NCBI GenBank assembly: GCA_963693285.1
Contig: OY848926.1
Coordinates: 1,183,001-1,247,000, forward strand
Length of the DNA: 64,000 bases
Origin: Xestospongia muta
Taxonomy: Eukaryota > Porifera > Demospongiae > Haplosclerida > Petrosiidae
Direction of reading: 5' to 3'
Under the pieces are notes generated by a model. It searched no databases and had not been told where the DNA came from. It saw nothing but the letters and a program-made list of their open reading frames with translations. Below are positions 1 to 38,645 of this stretch, in pieces. How positions within the stretch are numbered: the stretch's first letter is position 1; each line of letters starts with the position of its first letter. The translations under genes and the position numbers were made by a program.

Positions 1-1090
1 TAGTCTCTTGAATATAGCCTTAAAAATCATCTCACAGTCCCTAATATATGTATTATTTTTCGAGTATGAGGCGCATCTAGACACATACTAAAAGCAATAG
101 TAGCAATAGACCAGTAGATTATCAGAATGCCTTAACAATGTTATGTTTGACTTTCTCTTGAGTACAACTCGTATACATATAAACTATTCGATATTTACAA
201 AGAATTGAAGGTGCTCCAATAGGGTGAGTGAGCTTGTCTCCTAGGTGATGTTTAACCATGGAATAAAATTCAGAGCATTCTTCAAAGCGATGGGAAAATA
301 TAATCATTTTTGGGAAGTTTTTACGATACTCAACTAAACCACTTGACAATTTTTCCACCAATTCTTCCATTACAATTTTATTGTTAAAAATATATAAAAT
401 ATTTTTCTTAATTGGAGGGATATATACAAGTACTGGCTTACACATTCCTAGCATTCGATAGATTTTATCACGTGTACTCTGATGCAGTTGCAGTCAAAGC
501 CACGACATGCACAGTTAGTGGAACAAAGCTTTTAATTTTTCCAGCTCTATGATATGTCTCTCTAAAAGTGTTTCCCCTATAGAATTAACACCAATAATTA
601 TCAAGTTAATTTGACACCATATTACTGACCATTTTGGAACACAATGTGCTTCATCAATAGCAATACAAACAAGATTATCTGTGAAAATTTGACTTAGTAG
701 TACTGCCTGTTATTTAGTAATGACTCTGGGCTCATAAAAATTAATTGGCTGGTACCTTCCTTGATGTCTGAACTCTTTCAATATCACAATGAGCTTCAGA
801 TATAAACTCAGCAGATATCCCAATCTCAATAAAAAATTTTTCTGATCCATTATTAATACAACTAGTGGTGATACACATAATACAATTGATAACCCTTTAA
901 CATTATGAATACGATCATAAACCTTTGGTAGAATGGAATAGCATAGTGACTTCCCATATCCAGTTGCAAGACAACAGAAAACATCATTCCCAGAAACAAA
1001 TACACTAATTAGTTCTTATTGCTTCTCTTTGGCAAATTCATCGATTTTAGAGACAACGTGACACTTCTCCACACTTTAACACTTCAATTT
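1..1090 (-). pseudogene. RecQ-like DEAH-box helicase fragment, broken
   Basis: The minus strand encodes the core of an SF2 (RecQ-like) ATP-dependent DNA helicase. In coding order I see a Walker A segment (CLATGYGKSLCY, near 945-980), motif Ia (CVSPLVVL, near 855-885), the DEAH box (IDEAHC, 643-660), motif III (ALTATAS, near 485-505), a start of the second helicase lobe (an open stretch 454-122 with FPKMIIFSHRFEEC) and motif V (ATIAFSMCLDAP, near 65-105). Family knowledge: these motifs bind ATP and couple it to strand separation. The frame is broken: a TAA at 1016-1018 just before Walker A, a frameshift after motif III near 475, a second frameshift near 110, and a TGA near 15-20 after motif V. 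It is therefore a decayed copy, or less likely a gene with many missed introns. It runs off the window start and is unrelated to the SRCR genes. Confidence 0.8.
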
Positions 1091-1163
1091 GATGATATTC
1101 ATATTTCATATTACCAACACCTGCGCCACATTCCTTACTGGGGACAAAAGTCAACTCGTGTGA

Positions 1164-1195
1164 CCAGACCTACTTTAGCTTGTAAGTAGGTCTGG
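1164..1195. repeat. Perfect 12-bp inverted repeat (hairpin, 8-nt loop)
   Basis: The arms CCAGACCTACTT (1164-1175) and AAGTAGGTCTGG (1184-1195) pair perfectly. Weaker pairing continues outward (CTCGTGTGA against GGACGAG). It looks like the end or remnant of a small palindromic mobile element between the helicase relic and gene G1. Confidence 0.75.
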
Positions 1196-1204
1196 GGACG
1201 AGAC

Positions 1205-1425
1205 TAGGTAAAATCGTGAATCGAGAAGTGGAATAATCGCGAATTCACATTAAAATCGTGAATTGTAAAATATAATAATCATGAGTTTCCAGGTAAAATC
1301 ATGAATATTGAGTGTGCAATCATAGTGAATTAGTGGTAAATTATGAATTTTGAATATACAATACTCGTGAATTCCGGGCCTATTTTTGTCATATTCGTGA
1401 ATTCGACGCTTATTTTTGTCGTCTT
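1205..1425. repeat. Degenerate minisatellite built on a GTGAAT core
   Basis: About nine irregular copies of a motif like AATCGTGAATT occur every 17-30 bp (for example near 1212, 1235, 1255, 1277, 1298, 1318, 1341, 1366 and 1392). The core GTGAATT/CATGAAT is kept while the spacers vary. No reading frame or promoter signal is evident. This fills most of the interval between the helicase relic and G1. Confidence 0.55.
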
Positions 1426-1483
1426 TCATATTCCTTAGTTTTTGTGTCTGCTTTGACATTTAAAACGAAGACCTTACTTAAAA

Positions 1484-7828
<6,345 letters not shown>

Positions 7829-8251
7829 AGAAGATCTATCTTCACATTCTGATCTTTATGATGATACTGATTAAATTAGTATCCATTTTATGATATTTTA
7901 TTATTGCGAAAGTTCATTTGTCTTATTTTTATACTTTGATTTACTCACTGTTGTTACTAGAAGGTAATTTACTTGGAACTTCTTTTGTTTTAAATAATTA
8001 TGTGGCTAGAGACTTGTTTTGCATTGTAGTCTGTTATATGTTTGGATTTTATTTTTTGTAAAAATGCATTTGTCTTATTTTATATTTTGATTTGTTATTA
8101 CCAAATATACATTAAAGAAAGTAATGCTAAGAATTTATTTGCATTCAGACTTTAGAAACTAAAGTGAGTGCTGTTGGTAATCTTTATGATATGTACATTT
8201 TCACAGATTATTTTCTAATGTATATTACATTAAAAGTTTAGAAGTCAACAG
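7829..8251 (+). other. 3' flank of G1 with candidate poly(A) signal
   Basis: After the stop, the sequence stays alignable to the 3' flanks of G2, G3, G4 and the 8252-10297 copy. A candidate poly(A) signal ATTAAA lies at 8111-8116 in a block (TATACATTAAAGAAAG) that is repeated downstream of the paralogues. A second conserved block, GTGCTGTTGGTAATC through AGAAGTCAAC (8168-8251), runs straight into a fragment of another SRCR gene, marking a duplication breakpoint. Confidence 0.6.
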
Positions 8252-10297
8252 ATGCAGATGGTTGACCTCAACTGTGGCAGTAACAGCTATATAGCTACCT
8301 CACTATCTTTCAGTGTTCTTTCTCTACATACATTGATAGTGAATGTACTAACACTAGCTCTTACGATGCTACTGTGTACTGCTGTGAGTATTAATATTTC
8401 ACAGTATATCATTTTTGTACAGATACTACTAGGATTTGGAACAGTAATTCTTTCAATGGTATGATACGTCTTCAAGGAGGTAATTATTCCAATCAAGGAC
8501 GTGTGGAGGTCTACTGTAATGGACAATGGGGAACAATATGTGATGATGGATTTGGTTCTACTGATGCTCAGACTATTTGTAAACAACTGGGATATAACTA
8601 TTACTATAGATATGATCATCTCAATATGTGAGTAATACAATAATAATTCCTTCCTTATTAACATAGTCATTTGACATGTCAAGGAAATACCTACATTTGA
8701 TTAACTATACATAAATGTTATCTATATCATAATATAGATCTGGTAATTCTAGTCAACCAATTTGGAATACATACATGTCGAGTTCTTCCTCTGACACATG
8801 TTATGGTAAAAGAAATTCCTGTCCATCAACTTCAATAACTAGTTGTTCTCACAATGAAGATATCACTGTAAAATGTAGTAAGTGATTATAGTGATTATAA
8901 TACAATCATAGAGTGACATGTGGTCATAATTTTATTGTCTTGAGTGAGTCATATTTGTTCTTACTTCCCAACAAGTATTTTCTCTCAATAATAATAATCC
9001 ATTAACTTAATTAATTCTGTGCACTCTCAGTCTTTTTTCTATTCCTATAGTTTATAGCAGTTCATATTCTAAAAATTATAACATAAATACTACTTGTTCT
9101 GGACTAATTCGTGAGTAATATAAAGTATATGATGTCACATTCAATTAAAATTAAATTAAACTGTGTTTTTTTAAAATTATGTTACCTTTAAACTATTAAC
9201 TCATTTTCTCTATATAGTTTCTTCATCATCAGATGAGACTTCATCATCAGGTAAGAATAATAAGTATTTTTATTCTAATGCTCCATACACTCTACAGTTG
9301 TTGGTCCTGTTTTTGGAGGTACTTTAGGTGGTATATTCATTCTTATTATCATCATGATTATAATCTCCTTTGTTATCTGTTGGTACAAACATATAGGTAT
9401 ATGTGCTAAACAACATCAGAGGAGAAGACAACGCACAAGAGATAGAGATCAAAATGATGAAATGGAGTTAGTTACTTTGCTAATTCTGAACCAATGGGAA
9501 CAACCTCAGATACTGACACTATACAATCTACATCAACATTTGGTCAAAATACATTACCAAGTACCACTGTAAACACAGCACCTCATTATACTGGTAATAC
9601 TTTACCAAATGTGGTACCTCAAGCTACTCCTAATCCACATGTTCAATATACTACTCTCCCTGCTCAAGGAGGTCACTATCCTTCACCTTACTACTATGTA
9701 CCACCTACTAATGCAGCTTTTAAGAATTGTCAACCTGCTTCACATTTGCCTCCTCCATATTCAGAAGTTGCATATTTACCTAGACAACAGATATATCCCA
9801 GTGCAGATATGGTACCAGGGCAAACTCCACATTAATGGTATATGACCCCACAGCAACCTTTTTATGTACAACAACCTAGACAAATGAGCCTACAGTCAAA
9901 TAGGTCAACTACCACACAAAATATTGAGTTGCGAGTTCCCCAACAACCAGTAACAATTCAAGATATTCCTAATCAAAACCCACCATCCCAAAATGAATCT
10001 TCCACTCCATTTATTCATAATTCAACTATGCCAATACCAAGTGAAAATGATACATCTATAATTGATGTTTCTTTTACTTCAAACTCAACTCCACAAGTTC
10101 TAGCAACTATTGTTCCTCCCATAACATCAACTACTGCTAATAATTCTCATATTGAGGTACATGAGGTAGATGCCAGTACAGAGGAAACATACGAATTAGT
10201 GAGTGAATCAGTAGTTAATGATGACATAGTTTATGAAGTTGTGAAGTCTGAAGGAGGTCCATCTTCACATTCTGTTCTTTATGATGATACTGATTAA
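8252..10297 (+). pseudogene. 5'-truncated, frameshifted SRCR receptor copy
   Basis: Homology begins inside a type B second exon (8252-8383) with no signal peptide or upstream domains. Recognisable exons are 8423-8627, 8738-8877, 9051-9110, 9218-9250 and a transmembrane/tail exon from 9298. Breaks: an 8-bp insertion (TATATAGC type) in the first fragment shifts the frame, a 4-bp deletion near 9482 (TTGCTAATTC for TTGCTACATAATTC) shifts the tail, and a TAA occurs at 9833-9835 (CATTAA for CATCAA). The tail then stays open to 10297 and still shows IVYEVVK and the C-terminal DDTD. The membrane helix is intact. It is a dead partial duplicate of a G1-G4 type gene; a short membrane peptide cannot be excluded. 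Confidence 0.85.
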
Positions 10298-11050
10298 ATC
10301 AGTATCAATTTTTTAATATTTTATATATTGCAAAAGTTCATTTGTCTTATTTTTATACTTTGATTCACTCACTGTTGTTACCATAAAAAAGAAGGTAATT
10401 TAATTGGAACTTCTTTTGTTTTTCATAACTGTGTGGATAGAGACTAGTTTAACATTGTAGCCTGTTTTTTTTTAATTTTATCTCTTGCAAAAATGCATTT
10501 GTCTTGTTTTATATTTTGATTTGTTATTACCCTATATACATTAAAGAAAGTAATTATGCTTAGAATTTATTTGTATTCAAACTTTAGAGACTATAATGAG
10601 TGCTGTTGGTAATCTTTATGATATATACATTTTCATAGATTATTTTCCAATGTATATTACATTAAAAGTTTAGAAGTCAATAATTTAGGGACAAACAAAA
10701 CATCAATGATATTCCTCTGATGTACAAGTTGATCCAACTTACAAATATTAAATGTGGCACATAGAGGATCTGATTATGATAATCCAATGGGCCCTATAAC
10801 AATGTATAAACACCGTACTCCTCCAAATTACACGGACTTTAAACACTACGTCTGATTTTTTAATCATTATTCCTTTGGCACTACACTTAGCGACTATAGA
10901 TCTGTTTTTGTTATTTGAGTTAATTGTTTGTGTTTCTTCTCACCATCAAAGCTCATAGAAACTTTGACAATAAAGTCTAATCTCTTTCTCTTGGACACAA
11001 TGTCATCTCCTTATTTAGTTTATACTACTATAACACAGATGTTATTAACA
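10298..11050. other. Intergenic region with conserved 3' flank
   Basis: The first half repeats the 3' flank of the G1-G4 family, with ATTAAA at 10540-10545 and the GTGCTGTTGGTAATC block near 10609. From about 10680 the sequence (ATCAATGATATTCCTCTGATG, then 10860-11050) is mostly unique here. I see no gene. Confidence 0.5.
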
Positions 11051-11146
11051 AGGTTCTAAAGTTAGCAATCCTAAATTCATAACTACATACTATTAACATT
11101 AGACGTTTATGACGTTTTATTACTTTGTGACTGCCAATTGGGTAAA
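11051..11146 (+). promoter_or_regulatory. Conserved upstream block with TGACGT (CRE-like) site
   Basis: The segment AGTTAGCAATCCTAAATTC and, 30 bp later, AGACGTTTATGACGTT are shared with the regions just upstream of G4 (46609-46711) and G5 (57000-57103). TGACGT lies at 11110-11115, about 32 bp before the ATG. TGACGT(T) resembles half of a cAMP-response/ATF element. Its role is inferred from conservation only. No TATA box is obvious. Confidence 0.5.
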
Positions 11147-11456
11147 ATGGCTAAAGTGCAGCAGCTGTCTGCTTTCTTTCTTAGTCTAATTCTGTTGAGT
11201 TATTTGATTTATTCTACATATGGTGAGTATATCATTGTGATTACTTTATGTACCTATAGATGTCTTGTATTGATCAGTATATAAAAAGATATTGTAGTAT
11301 TGTTTTCATAATTTTAAGTGTCTTTAGTGACACCATCTTACTGTTCTATCATAGCTATATGTAAGCATTTTCTTGTAACATAACTAGTTTCTGTACATCC
11401 ATACTAAGCCACCAATACAACATGTGGTAATACTAACATACAAACAGTAACATGTT

Positions 11457-11463
<7 letters not shown>

Positions 11464-11507
<44 letters not shown>
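11464..11507. repeat. (GT)n microsatellite
   Basis: About 22 GT units in the first intron of the 11147 copy end directly at a TGACCTGATT inverted-repeat element. Confidence 0.95.
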
Positions 11508-11508
<1 letters not shown>

Positions 11509-11510
11509 CC

Positions 11511-11632
11511 TGACCTGATTCATTTTTGTGTACATACAGTTACCATGAATACTTGTGCATATATAGCAACTATATGTATACAAAACTGTTTTTAGGTGCT
11601 TTAATAATGGTTCCTTTTCATAAATCAGGTCA
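11511..11632. repeat. MITE-like palindromic element, TGACCTGATT ends
   Basis: TGACCTGATT at 11511 faces AAATCAGGTCA ending at 11632. Internally, TTTGTGTACATACAGTT faces ATATGTATACAAAACTG. Related copies are at 16701-16822, 38931-39042 and 48726-48846, always in first introns and next to GT runs. A further inverted end, ATTAGGTCAC, follows near 11675. Confidence 0.7.
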
Positions 11633-13345
11633 CAATCATAAATGTTTTATCAGAAATGATCCTTTATTGCAAATTAGGTCACATTCCTGGCCCATAGCAT
11701 GAAATTATAATAAATAGACTATGATTTATTATAGTTGAGTGACTGAAGACAAACCAAAATATTTAATTTTCATATGAGGAATCTTTGCTAGACATTAAAC
11801 CATTAAAAATACTAACAATATAGTAATTACTAAGTTTTCACTTTTTATAGTAATAGTAAAATAATGTAATAAAGAACATAGTTTATACTTTTAGTACTAC
11901 ACATTACTCATGAGTACAACATCTGTTTACTACATTCAAATCACAAACTTTAGCTATTATAACAAAATTTCTATATCATGCTCTAAAATACATCATCATT
12001 GAAATTTTAACTTACTCATTCAGACTACATTAACGTAATTGTACACTAATTATTTTAACAACACACAGACCGTATTATGTATGTAATTACAAGAATATTC
12101 AACATGTGTATCTCCATTAGGTTGTACTACTGGTGTTGTTAGACTGGTAAGTAGTAGCTATACATATCAAGGAAGAGTAGAACTATGTGTTAACAATACA
12201 TGGGGTACTGTATGTGATGATCTCTTTGACAGTAGTGATGCTAGAGTTGTATGTTCAATGTACTGGTAATGAAGTGTCCATCTTTTCTTGTACTCATAAC
12301 AGTATTGGGTCACATAATTGTGGTCATTGTGAGGATGCTGGAATTGTTTGTCTTGAAGGTAATTTAATTACAGTATATTTATTAAGATTATGTATTTAGA
12401 ACAGTCCTAATGTAATCTTATATATAGTCTTACTTAGTAAATATCATGTTAAAAGTTAGTGAAATGCTGAGTTTTTTATTAATATTTCTAATATTAAATA
12501 AATATCTATGGTTACTGTATTTACAGATTATTGTTTTCAATTTGTTTTCAGTTTATTTGTTTTGAATTTAAGTTTTAAATTACAATAAAGAAACAAACTA
12601 GGCGAAGTGTCTTTAAGGTGAACTATTCAAGTTTTACAGACTTTTATTTTTTATTTTATTTTTTATTTTATTGCTGAACTGAGCTGGCGTTAGTTCTATA
12701 ATCTACCCTTAACAATATATATATGTATATTAATGTGTATATTGACAATGTATTTGTAGTTAATTCTTTAGTCAGCTATTAGAACATGTTAATGTATTTC
12801 TATCTAGCTGATATTGCTCAAAATGGTGCTGTTATTCTATATCGTAATCCAGAAAATTTTGTTTTTGAAATTAAATGTCATGAAGGAACAGTTCATATAT
12901 TCAGACTTGTTATAATATTATATGTTCAAGTACAACACAACAAATATGGTACAAACTTACCACTACTAATGTAGCCATATTATTTGTAGGTAATCCAATG
13001 GATTTGTCATCAGTATCAACATTAAGGACTACATGTCATGATGTTACTCCTGCTCTTCCTACCACCACCTGTAAGTCAATACTAGATATAACCTATGATA
13101 TATGACATTACACTCTCTCCAATAATTTGTGTGAGTCAATATGTCAGGTCCTGCATGAGTTAGAATATATATATAATTATATTATATTATTAAAGAAAAA
13201 GCACTTAATTACAGAACCCTCATCACAGTAGCAGCTAAATTAGTGATGTTGGTTAGCCACCATGCTGTCACTATTGATCTAATTGTATAGATCAATCTAC
13301 ATGTATATAGACCTAACTATGTAGATCTATTTAAGTGTATAGATC

Positions 13346-13512
13346 TGTTGTTGTAGTTGTTGCTGTTGTTGTTAATGCTGTTGTTGCTATTGTTGCTGTT
13401 GTTGTTTTTGTTGTTGTTGTTGTTGTTGTTGTTGCTGTTGTTGCTGTTCTTGTAGTCGTTGTTTTTGTTGTTGTTGTTGTTGTTGTTGCTGTTGTTGCTG
13501 TTGTTGCTGTTA
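13346..13512. repeat. Imperfect TTG/GCTGTTGTT trinucleotide repeat
   Basis: About 167 bp of TTG triplets are interrupted by GCT, GTA and TTC. Open frames on both strands (poly-Asn/Ser and poly-Val) are products of the repeat. It lies between exons of the 11147-14332 remnant. Confidence 0.95.
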
Positions 13513-14332
13513 TGCATAACTAATCATTTGTGTTCATAAATAATTAGTCGTAACCAAACAGCAACATATCCTTTATATACAATCTGTAGCTTATTGAATG
13601 AAGTAACAGTTTGTTTTGCCTGTGCAAAGATCTTTCTATCTTTTAACTATAATGAATTAGTATCACTAAGATCTTCCCAGATCTGCCAAGTTTTATAGCT
13701 TTTAGACCCTATCACTGCTGAGTTAGAGCCTCTTAAAGAGCATTGTCTGGATCCTATAACAGAAAGACAAACATACAAAGCTAGTACTGTAAGAGTGGCA
13801 AAAGGTAAATAAACCTATTTTCAATGATAAATATTACTATAACCTTTTAGCATATGATTACTTATTGTTTTCTAGCATCGAACAAAAACAGGAGCAATTG
13901 TTGGTGGTACAATTGGTTCTGTTTTGTTAATAGTTATATCAATACTCTCTTAATGTAACACAATCAACGCATTATTCAGGAAGAGATCATAGACCTCCAC
14001 CATCCTACAATGAATGTTGTAATAGAATTAAACCACATGGAGCACCAACTGCAGTACCTTCAAACCAAACCAGACAGCCTAATCCATCGGCTACAGTGAC
14101 TTCCTTTGCAGCTTTCACGAGTAGTAATGCTGTTGTGCAAACATTTAGACAGCAATCATCTAATGTAGACAATTGTGAAGGTTCTTCTGATGTACATCAT
14201 TGTGTTAATAATCCAACATATGAAATGTCAGGTGCTGGGGTTGACTGTGATAATATGGAGACATCCTGTAAGTTGATAAAGACACTGATGGTTCCTCCTC
14301 CTCCAAGTTATGCTGAACTCTTTAACAATTAA

Positions 14333-14986
14333 AAAATAAACACTATTTTTAGTTGTCATTGCTATATTTTGTTATATTTTGTTATATTTTGTTCCTACAT
14401 TTCTGTTTTCAGTTAGTTAATGATGTTTGCTATTGTTATCAAAGCTGTAGAAAGTTTAATCATGAATTATAATGTGTTAATTACATTGAGTAGTGTAAAT
14501 CGACCTCTTGAATAAGAGAGAATCTGTTTTACTTAGTCACTATATAAATTTAATTGTATTTTGCCTTTGTTAATTCTTGAAATCTACTGAAACAATTTTT
14601 GAAAATAAATTTTTATACCATATATCTGATAACTTGTTAGTTCTTTTCGTTTTCTAGTAAGCAACTTGTAAATCCTATGATATTTGTATTTGTTTTTTTG
14701 AAAGAATGACCTCTCAAAGAGTTTATAGGCAGCATGGTAACAACCTGGAATTTTCTCAAAAACATTTCTTGACAAATTTATTTAGTACTGCAATTAGATA
14801 TCCCTGGGTTTCAGTTATATATTAGCTTGGCATAACAGCTTCCAAATTTGGAAAGACAACAAACAGATGAAAGAATTCGGGGTCACCTGGCAATTGTAAT
14901 AACAGTTTATAACCATTATATAAACATACGGTACTGCCCCACATTCCATTCATTCCAATGGTGCAGCAAGCCTATACTTCGCTTCT
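14333..14986. other. Intergenic block shared upstream of G2 and G3
   Basis: From about 14584 to the start codon of G2 the sequence is a near copy of 36990-37495 upstream of G3. It contains a minus-strand open frame (14584-14775, 63 aa) whose central part, KNKYKYHRIYKLLTRKRKEL, is the same in the copy at 36990-37181. I do not recognise the peptide. It may be the last exon of a lost gene or simply non-coding DNA kept by duplication. Confidence 0.5.
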
Positions 14987-15089
14987 AGACCCTCCTCCGC
15001 CTGCCAGCTTATCAAAAAGGAAGAGGGTCTAGCTAGCTAGACTAGACGGTTTATTACTTTGTAACTTCCAACAGAGCAAAATAACTGAA
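14987..15089 (+). promoter_or_regulatory. Upstream region of G2 with hairpin
   Basis: The arms AGACCCTC (14987-14994) and GAGGGTCT (15023-15030) form a hairpin, followed by CTAGCTAGCTAG and AGACGGTTTATTACTTTG. The same arrangement precedes G3 (37389-37495), with arms matching at 10 of 11 positions. It diverges from the TGACGT block of G4 and G5 but keeps the TTTATTACTTTG segment close to the start codon. The promoter role is inferred from position and conservation. Confidence 0.45.
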
Positions 15090-35531
<20,442 letters not shown>

Positions 35532-35910
35532 ATCAGTATCCATTTTTTGATATTTTATTTCTTGCTAAAGTTCGTTTGTCTTATTTTTATACTTTGATTT
35601 ACTCACTGTTGTTACCATAAAAAAGAAGATAATTTACTTGGAAATTATTTTGTTTTTCATAATTGTGTTGGCTAGAGACTAGTTTAGCATTGTAGCCTGT
35701 TATATTTTTTAGATTTTATTTTTTGTAGAAATGCATTTATATTTTGATTTGTTATTATTATATGTACATTAAAAAAAGGAATTTTGGTAAGAATTTATTT
35801 GTATTAAAATTTTAGAGACTATAGTGAGTGCTGTTGGAAATCTTTATGATATATACATTTTCACAGATTATTTTCCAATGTATATTACATTAAAGTTTAG
35901 AAGTCAATAG
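35532..35910 (+). other. 3' flank of G2
   Basis: Contains a candidate poly(A) signal ATTAAA at 35768-35773 and the conserved 3' block (GTGCTGTTGGAAATC to AGAAGTCAAT) that joins an SRCR fragment at 35911, exactly as at 8251/8252. Confidence 0.55.
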
Positions 35911-36730
35911 ATGCAGATGGTTGACCTCAACTGTGACAGTAACAGCTATATAGCTACCTCACTATCTTTCAGTGTTCTTTCTCTACATACATTGACAGTG
36001 AATGTACTAACAGTAACTCTTATGATGCTACTGTGTACTGCTGTAACTAGTTGTTCTCAGAGTGAAGATATCGCTATAGAAAATAGTAAGTGATGATAAT
36101 ACAATCATAACATAACATGTGGTAGTGATATTATTGTCTTGAATGGGTCATATTTGTTCTTACTTCCATAGAAGTGTTTATTCTCAATAATAATACATTA
36201 AATTAATTAATTCTGTGACACTCTCAATCTTTTTTCTATTCCTATAGTTCATAGCAGTTTGTATTCTAAAAATTATAACATTAAGACTACTTGTTCTGGA
36301 CTAATTTGTGAGAAATATAAAATAATGTATATAATTCACATTTGATTAAGATTAAATTAAACTGTGTTGTTTTGTAAATTGTGTTACCTTAAACTATTAA
36401 CTCACTTTTTCCCATATAGTTTCTTTATCATCAGATGAGAATAATGTTTTTCTAATGCTCCATACACTCTACGGTTGTTGGTCCTGTTGTTGGAGGTACT
36501 TTAGGTGGTATATTCGTTCTTATTATCATCATAATTATAATCTCTTTTGTTATCTGATGGTACAAACGTATCGGTATATGTGCTAAACAACATCAGAGGA
36601 GAAGACCACATATGAAAGATAGAGATCAAAATGCTGAAATGGAGTTAGATACTTTGCTACACAATTCTGAACCAATGGGGACAACCTCAAATACTGAAAC
36701 TATACAATCTACAACAACAACTAGATGATT
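35911..36730 (+). pseudogene. Second 5'-truncated SRCR receptor copy, further decayed
   Basis: The fragment starts at the same type B exon point as the 8252 copy and carries the same 8-bp insertion. It then jumps from the end of that exon (ACTGTGTACTGCTGTA) into the end of the fourth type B exon (TAGTTGTTCTCAGAG), losing one and a half exons. The linker exon 36248-36307 remains. The Ser-rich exon lost its donor (ATGAG/AATAAT). The membrane exon has TGA at 36555-36557 in place of the Cys codon before TGG. The tail stops at about 36722 (ACAACAACAACT). It cannot make a receptor. Confidence 0.88.
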
Positions 36731-37388
36731 GGCTAATGGATAAGTAGAGAAAGACCATCTTCTAATTAGTCTCATCATTTTTTCTATTAGTTATTTTACC
36801 TTTGCTAGTTTTAATGGAAGATCATTGAAAAGCATTAAATGAAAAAAGGTATTTCTGTTGCATATGTGGGAACAAACTTTGTCATATCCCATAAAAATTG
36901 TTTGTACCTTCAACTCTATGTATATACTATATTTCAGTTCAGGAGGATAAGGAAGATTATGACAAACAGTGATATTAGTTTAAATGTTTTTATTTTTTAA
37001 CAATTAAATGATTTGAAGATAAACCATATATCTGATAACTTGTTAGTTCTTTTCGTTTTCTAGTAAGCAACTTGTAAATTCTATGATATTTGTATTTGTT
37101 TTTTTGAAGGGATGACCTCTCAAAGTATTTATAGGTACCATGGTAACAACCTGAAATTTTCTCCAAACATTTCTTTGACAAGTTTATTTAGTACTGCAAT
37201 TAGATGTCCCTGGGTTTCAGTTATATATTAGCTTGGCATAACAGCTTCCAAATTTGGAAGGACAACAAACATATGAAAGAACTCAGGTCACATGGCAATT
37301 GTAATAACAGTTTATAACCACTAATCCAAACATTGGGGTATTGCCCCACATTCCAATGGAGCAGTAGGTCTATATATAGTTCCGTTTT
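36731..37388. other. Intergenic region, duplicate of the block upstream of G2
   Basis: The part from 36990 onward repeats 14584-15000. It includes the minus-strand open frame 36990-37181 (63 aa) that shares KYKYHRIYKLLTRKRKEL with the other copy but diverges at both ends. That divergence speaks against a conserved protein. Nothing else is recognisable. Confidence 0.5.
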
Positions 37389-37495
37389 AGACCCTCCTCC
37401 GCCTGCCAGCTTGTCAAAAAAGAGGAGGATCTAGCTAGCTAGCTAGACTAAACGTTTTATTACTTTGTAACTTCCAACAGAGTAAAATAGCTGAA
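37389..37495 (+). promoter_or_regulatory. Upstream region of G3 with hairpin
   Basis: The arms AGACCCTCCTC (37389-37399) and GAGGAGGATCT (37422-37432) pair at 10 of 11 positions. They are followed by a GCTA run and AAACGTTTTATTACTTTG about 45 bp before the ATG. It is homologous to the G2 upstream region. Confidence 0.45.
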
Positions 37496-37814
37496 ATGGA
37501 GCAGCTGTCTGCTTTCTTTCTCATTGTAATTCTATCAAGTTGTTTGATTTACTCTACATATGGTGAGTATATCACTGTGATTACCTTAAGTAGCTATAGA
37601 TGTCTTGCAGTGATCAGTATATAAAATAGATATTGTTTTGATATTATTAGTCATAATTTTAAGTGTCTTTAGTGATCTTACTGTTCTATCATAGCTATAT
37701 ATAGGCGTTTTCTTGTAACATAGCTAGTTTCTGTACATAACATGACAAAAGGTATTAATTGTGAATATTTTATTAATTCTTTTATAAGTCTAGTCATAAA
37801 TCTACTATTGTATG

Positions 37815-37864
<50 letters not shown>

Positions 37865-38600
37865 TATGCGTGTGTGTGTGTGTGTGTGTGTGTGTGACCT
37901 AATTTGTGTAAAGGGACCACTTCTATCAAACCATTAAAAACACTTGCATATACACAAGCAATTTTTTAATAAAATGCTTACTAAATTTTGCATTTCAAAT
38001 TATCTTTTGTTTTTTAACTGAGATATAATTTAGTAAACATCCATTGAAAATGTATGGTTGTGTACACAGCAACTGCATGTTTTTGAGAAGTTTTAAAAGA
38101 AGTGGTCTATTTTCATAATCAGCTAACATATGGACTTCATTTAATAGCTACAAGACATTATAGTCATGATAATTAACTGAAATGTGTATGTACTTCATTC
38201 AGTCAGTGACTGGTATCTTCCCTACACAATGATGTCACCATCATTTAGCAAACACCAGCTAGTGTTATAACAATTGTTATTATAGCCACTTAATATAATA
38301 TTTGTTACTAAGGGTGTTCCTCATAAAGAAAACCAACAGGAGACATATGTATAGCATGTGTTATAGATATTAAATTAATAGCCATAAATGGACTGTTAAT
38401 TAAAAATATTTGATAATATAACATTATAATTTTAAGAATGAATTTTAATAATTTTACTAGAAATAATGCCATTACTTGGGATACAATTTTTTTTGCTATG
38501 TTAATTTCATAATCTGTGACCATGAATTAAATCAAACATAAATGTCAAATGTCATAAATCATAAATAGTCATAAATAGTCATAAATCTACTATTATATAC

Positions 38601-38645
<45 letters not shown>

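Larger units (their letters stand above)
11147..14332 (+). pseudogene. Chimeric SRCR receptor remnant with a G5-type tail
   Basis: An intact signal-peptide exon (11147-11222, [17 protein letters not shown], phase 1) is followed at 12121-12358 by one exon in which the first half of a type A domain is joined directly to the second half of another (junction near 12254, GTATGT/TCAATG). The join shifts the frame and gives a TAA. At 12808 a type B exon starts but loses homology after CGTAAT. An exon at 13010-13072 (LSSVSTLRTTC...) matches 63354-63438. A membrane exon at 13877 has a 1-nt insertion and then TAA after SILS. The tail at 14096-14332 is open and ends VPPPPSYAELFNN, as in G5. It seems to be a receptor gene of the second tail family collapsed by deletions. 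Confidence 0.8.

Noticed and set aside
9354..9572. Small single-pass membrane protein gene
   Set aside because: It is the membrane exon of a frameshifted, 5'-truncated receptor copy, with no start context of its own.
13317..13523. Poly-Asn and poly-Val frames
   Set aside because: Products of the TTG trinucleotide repeat on both strands.
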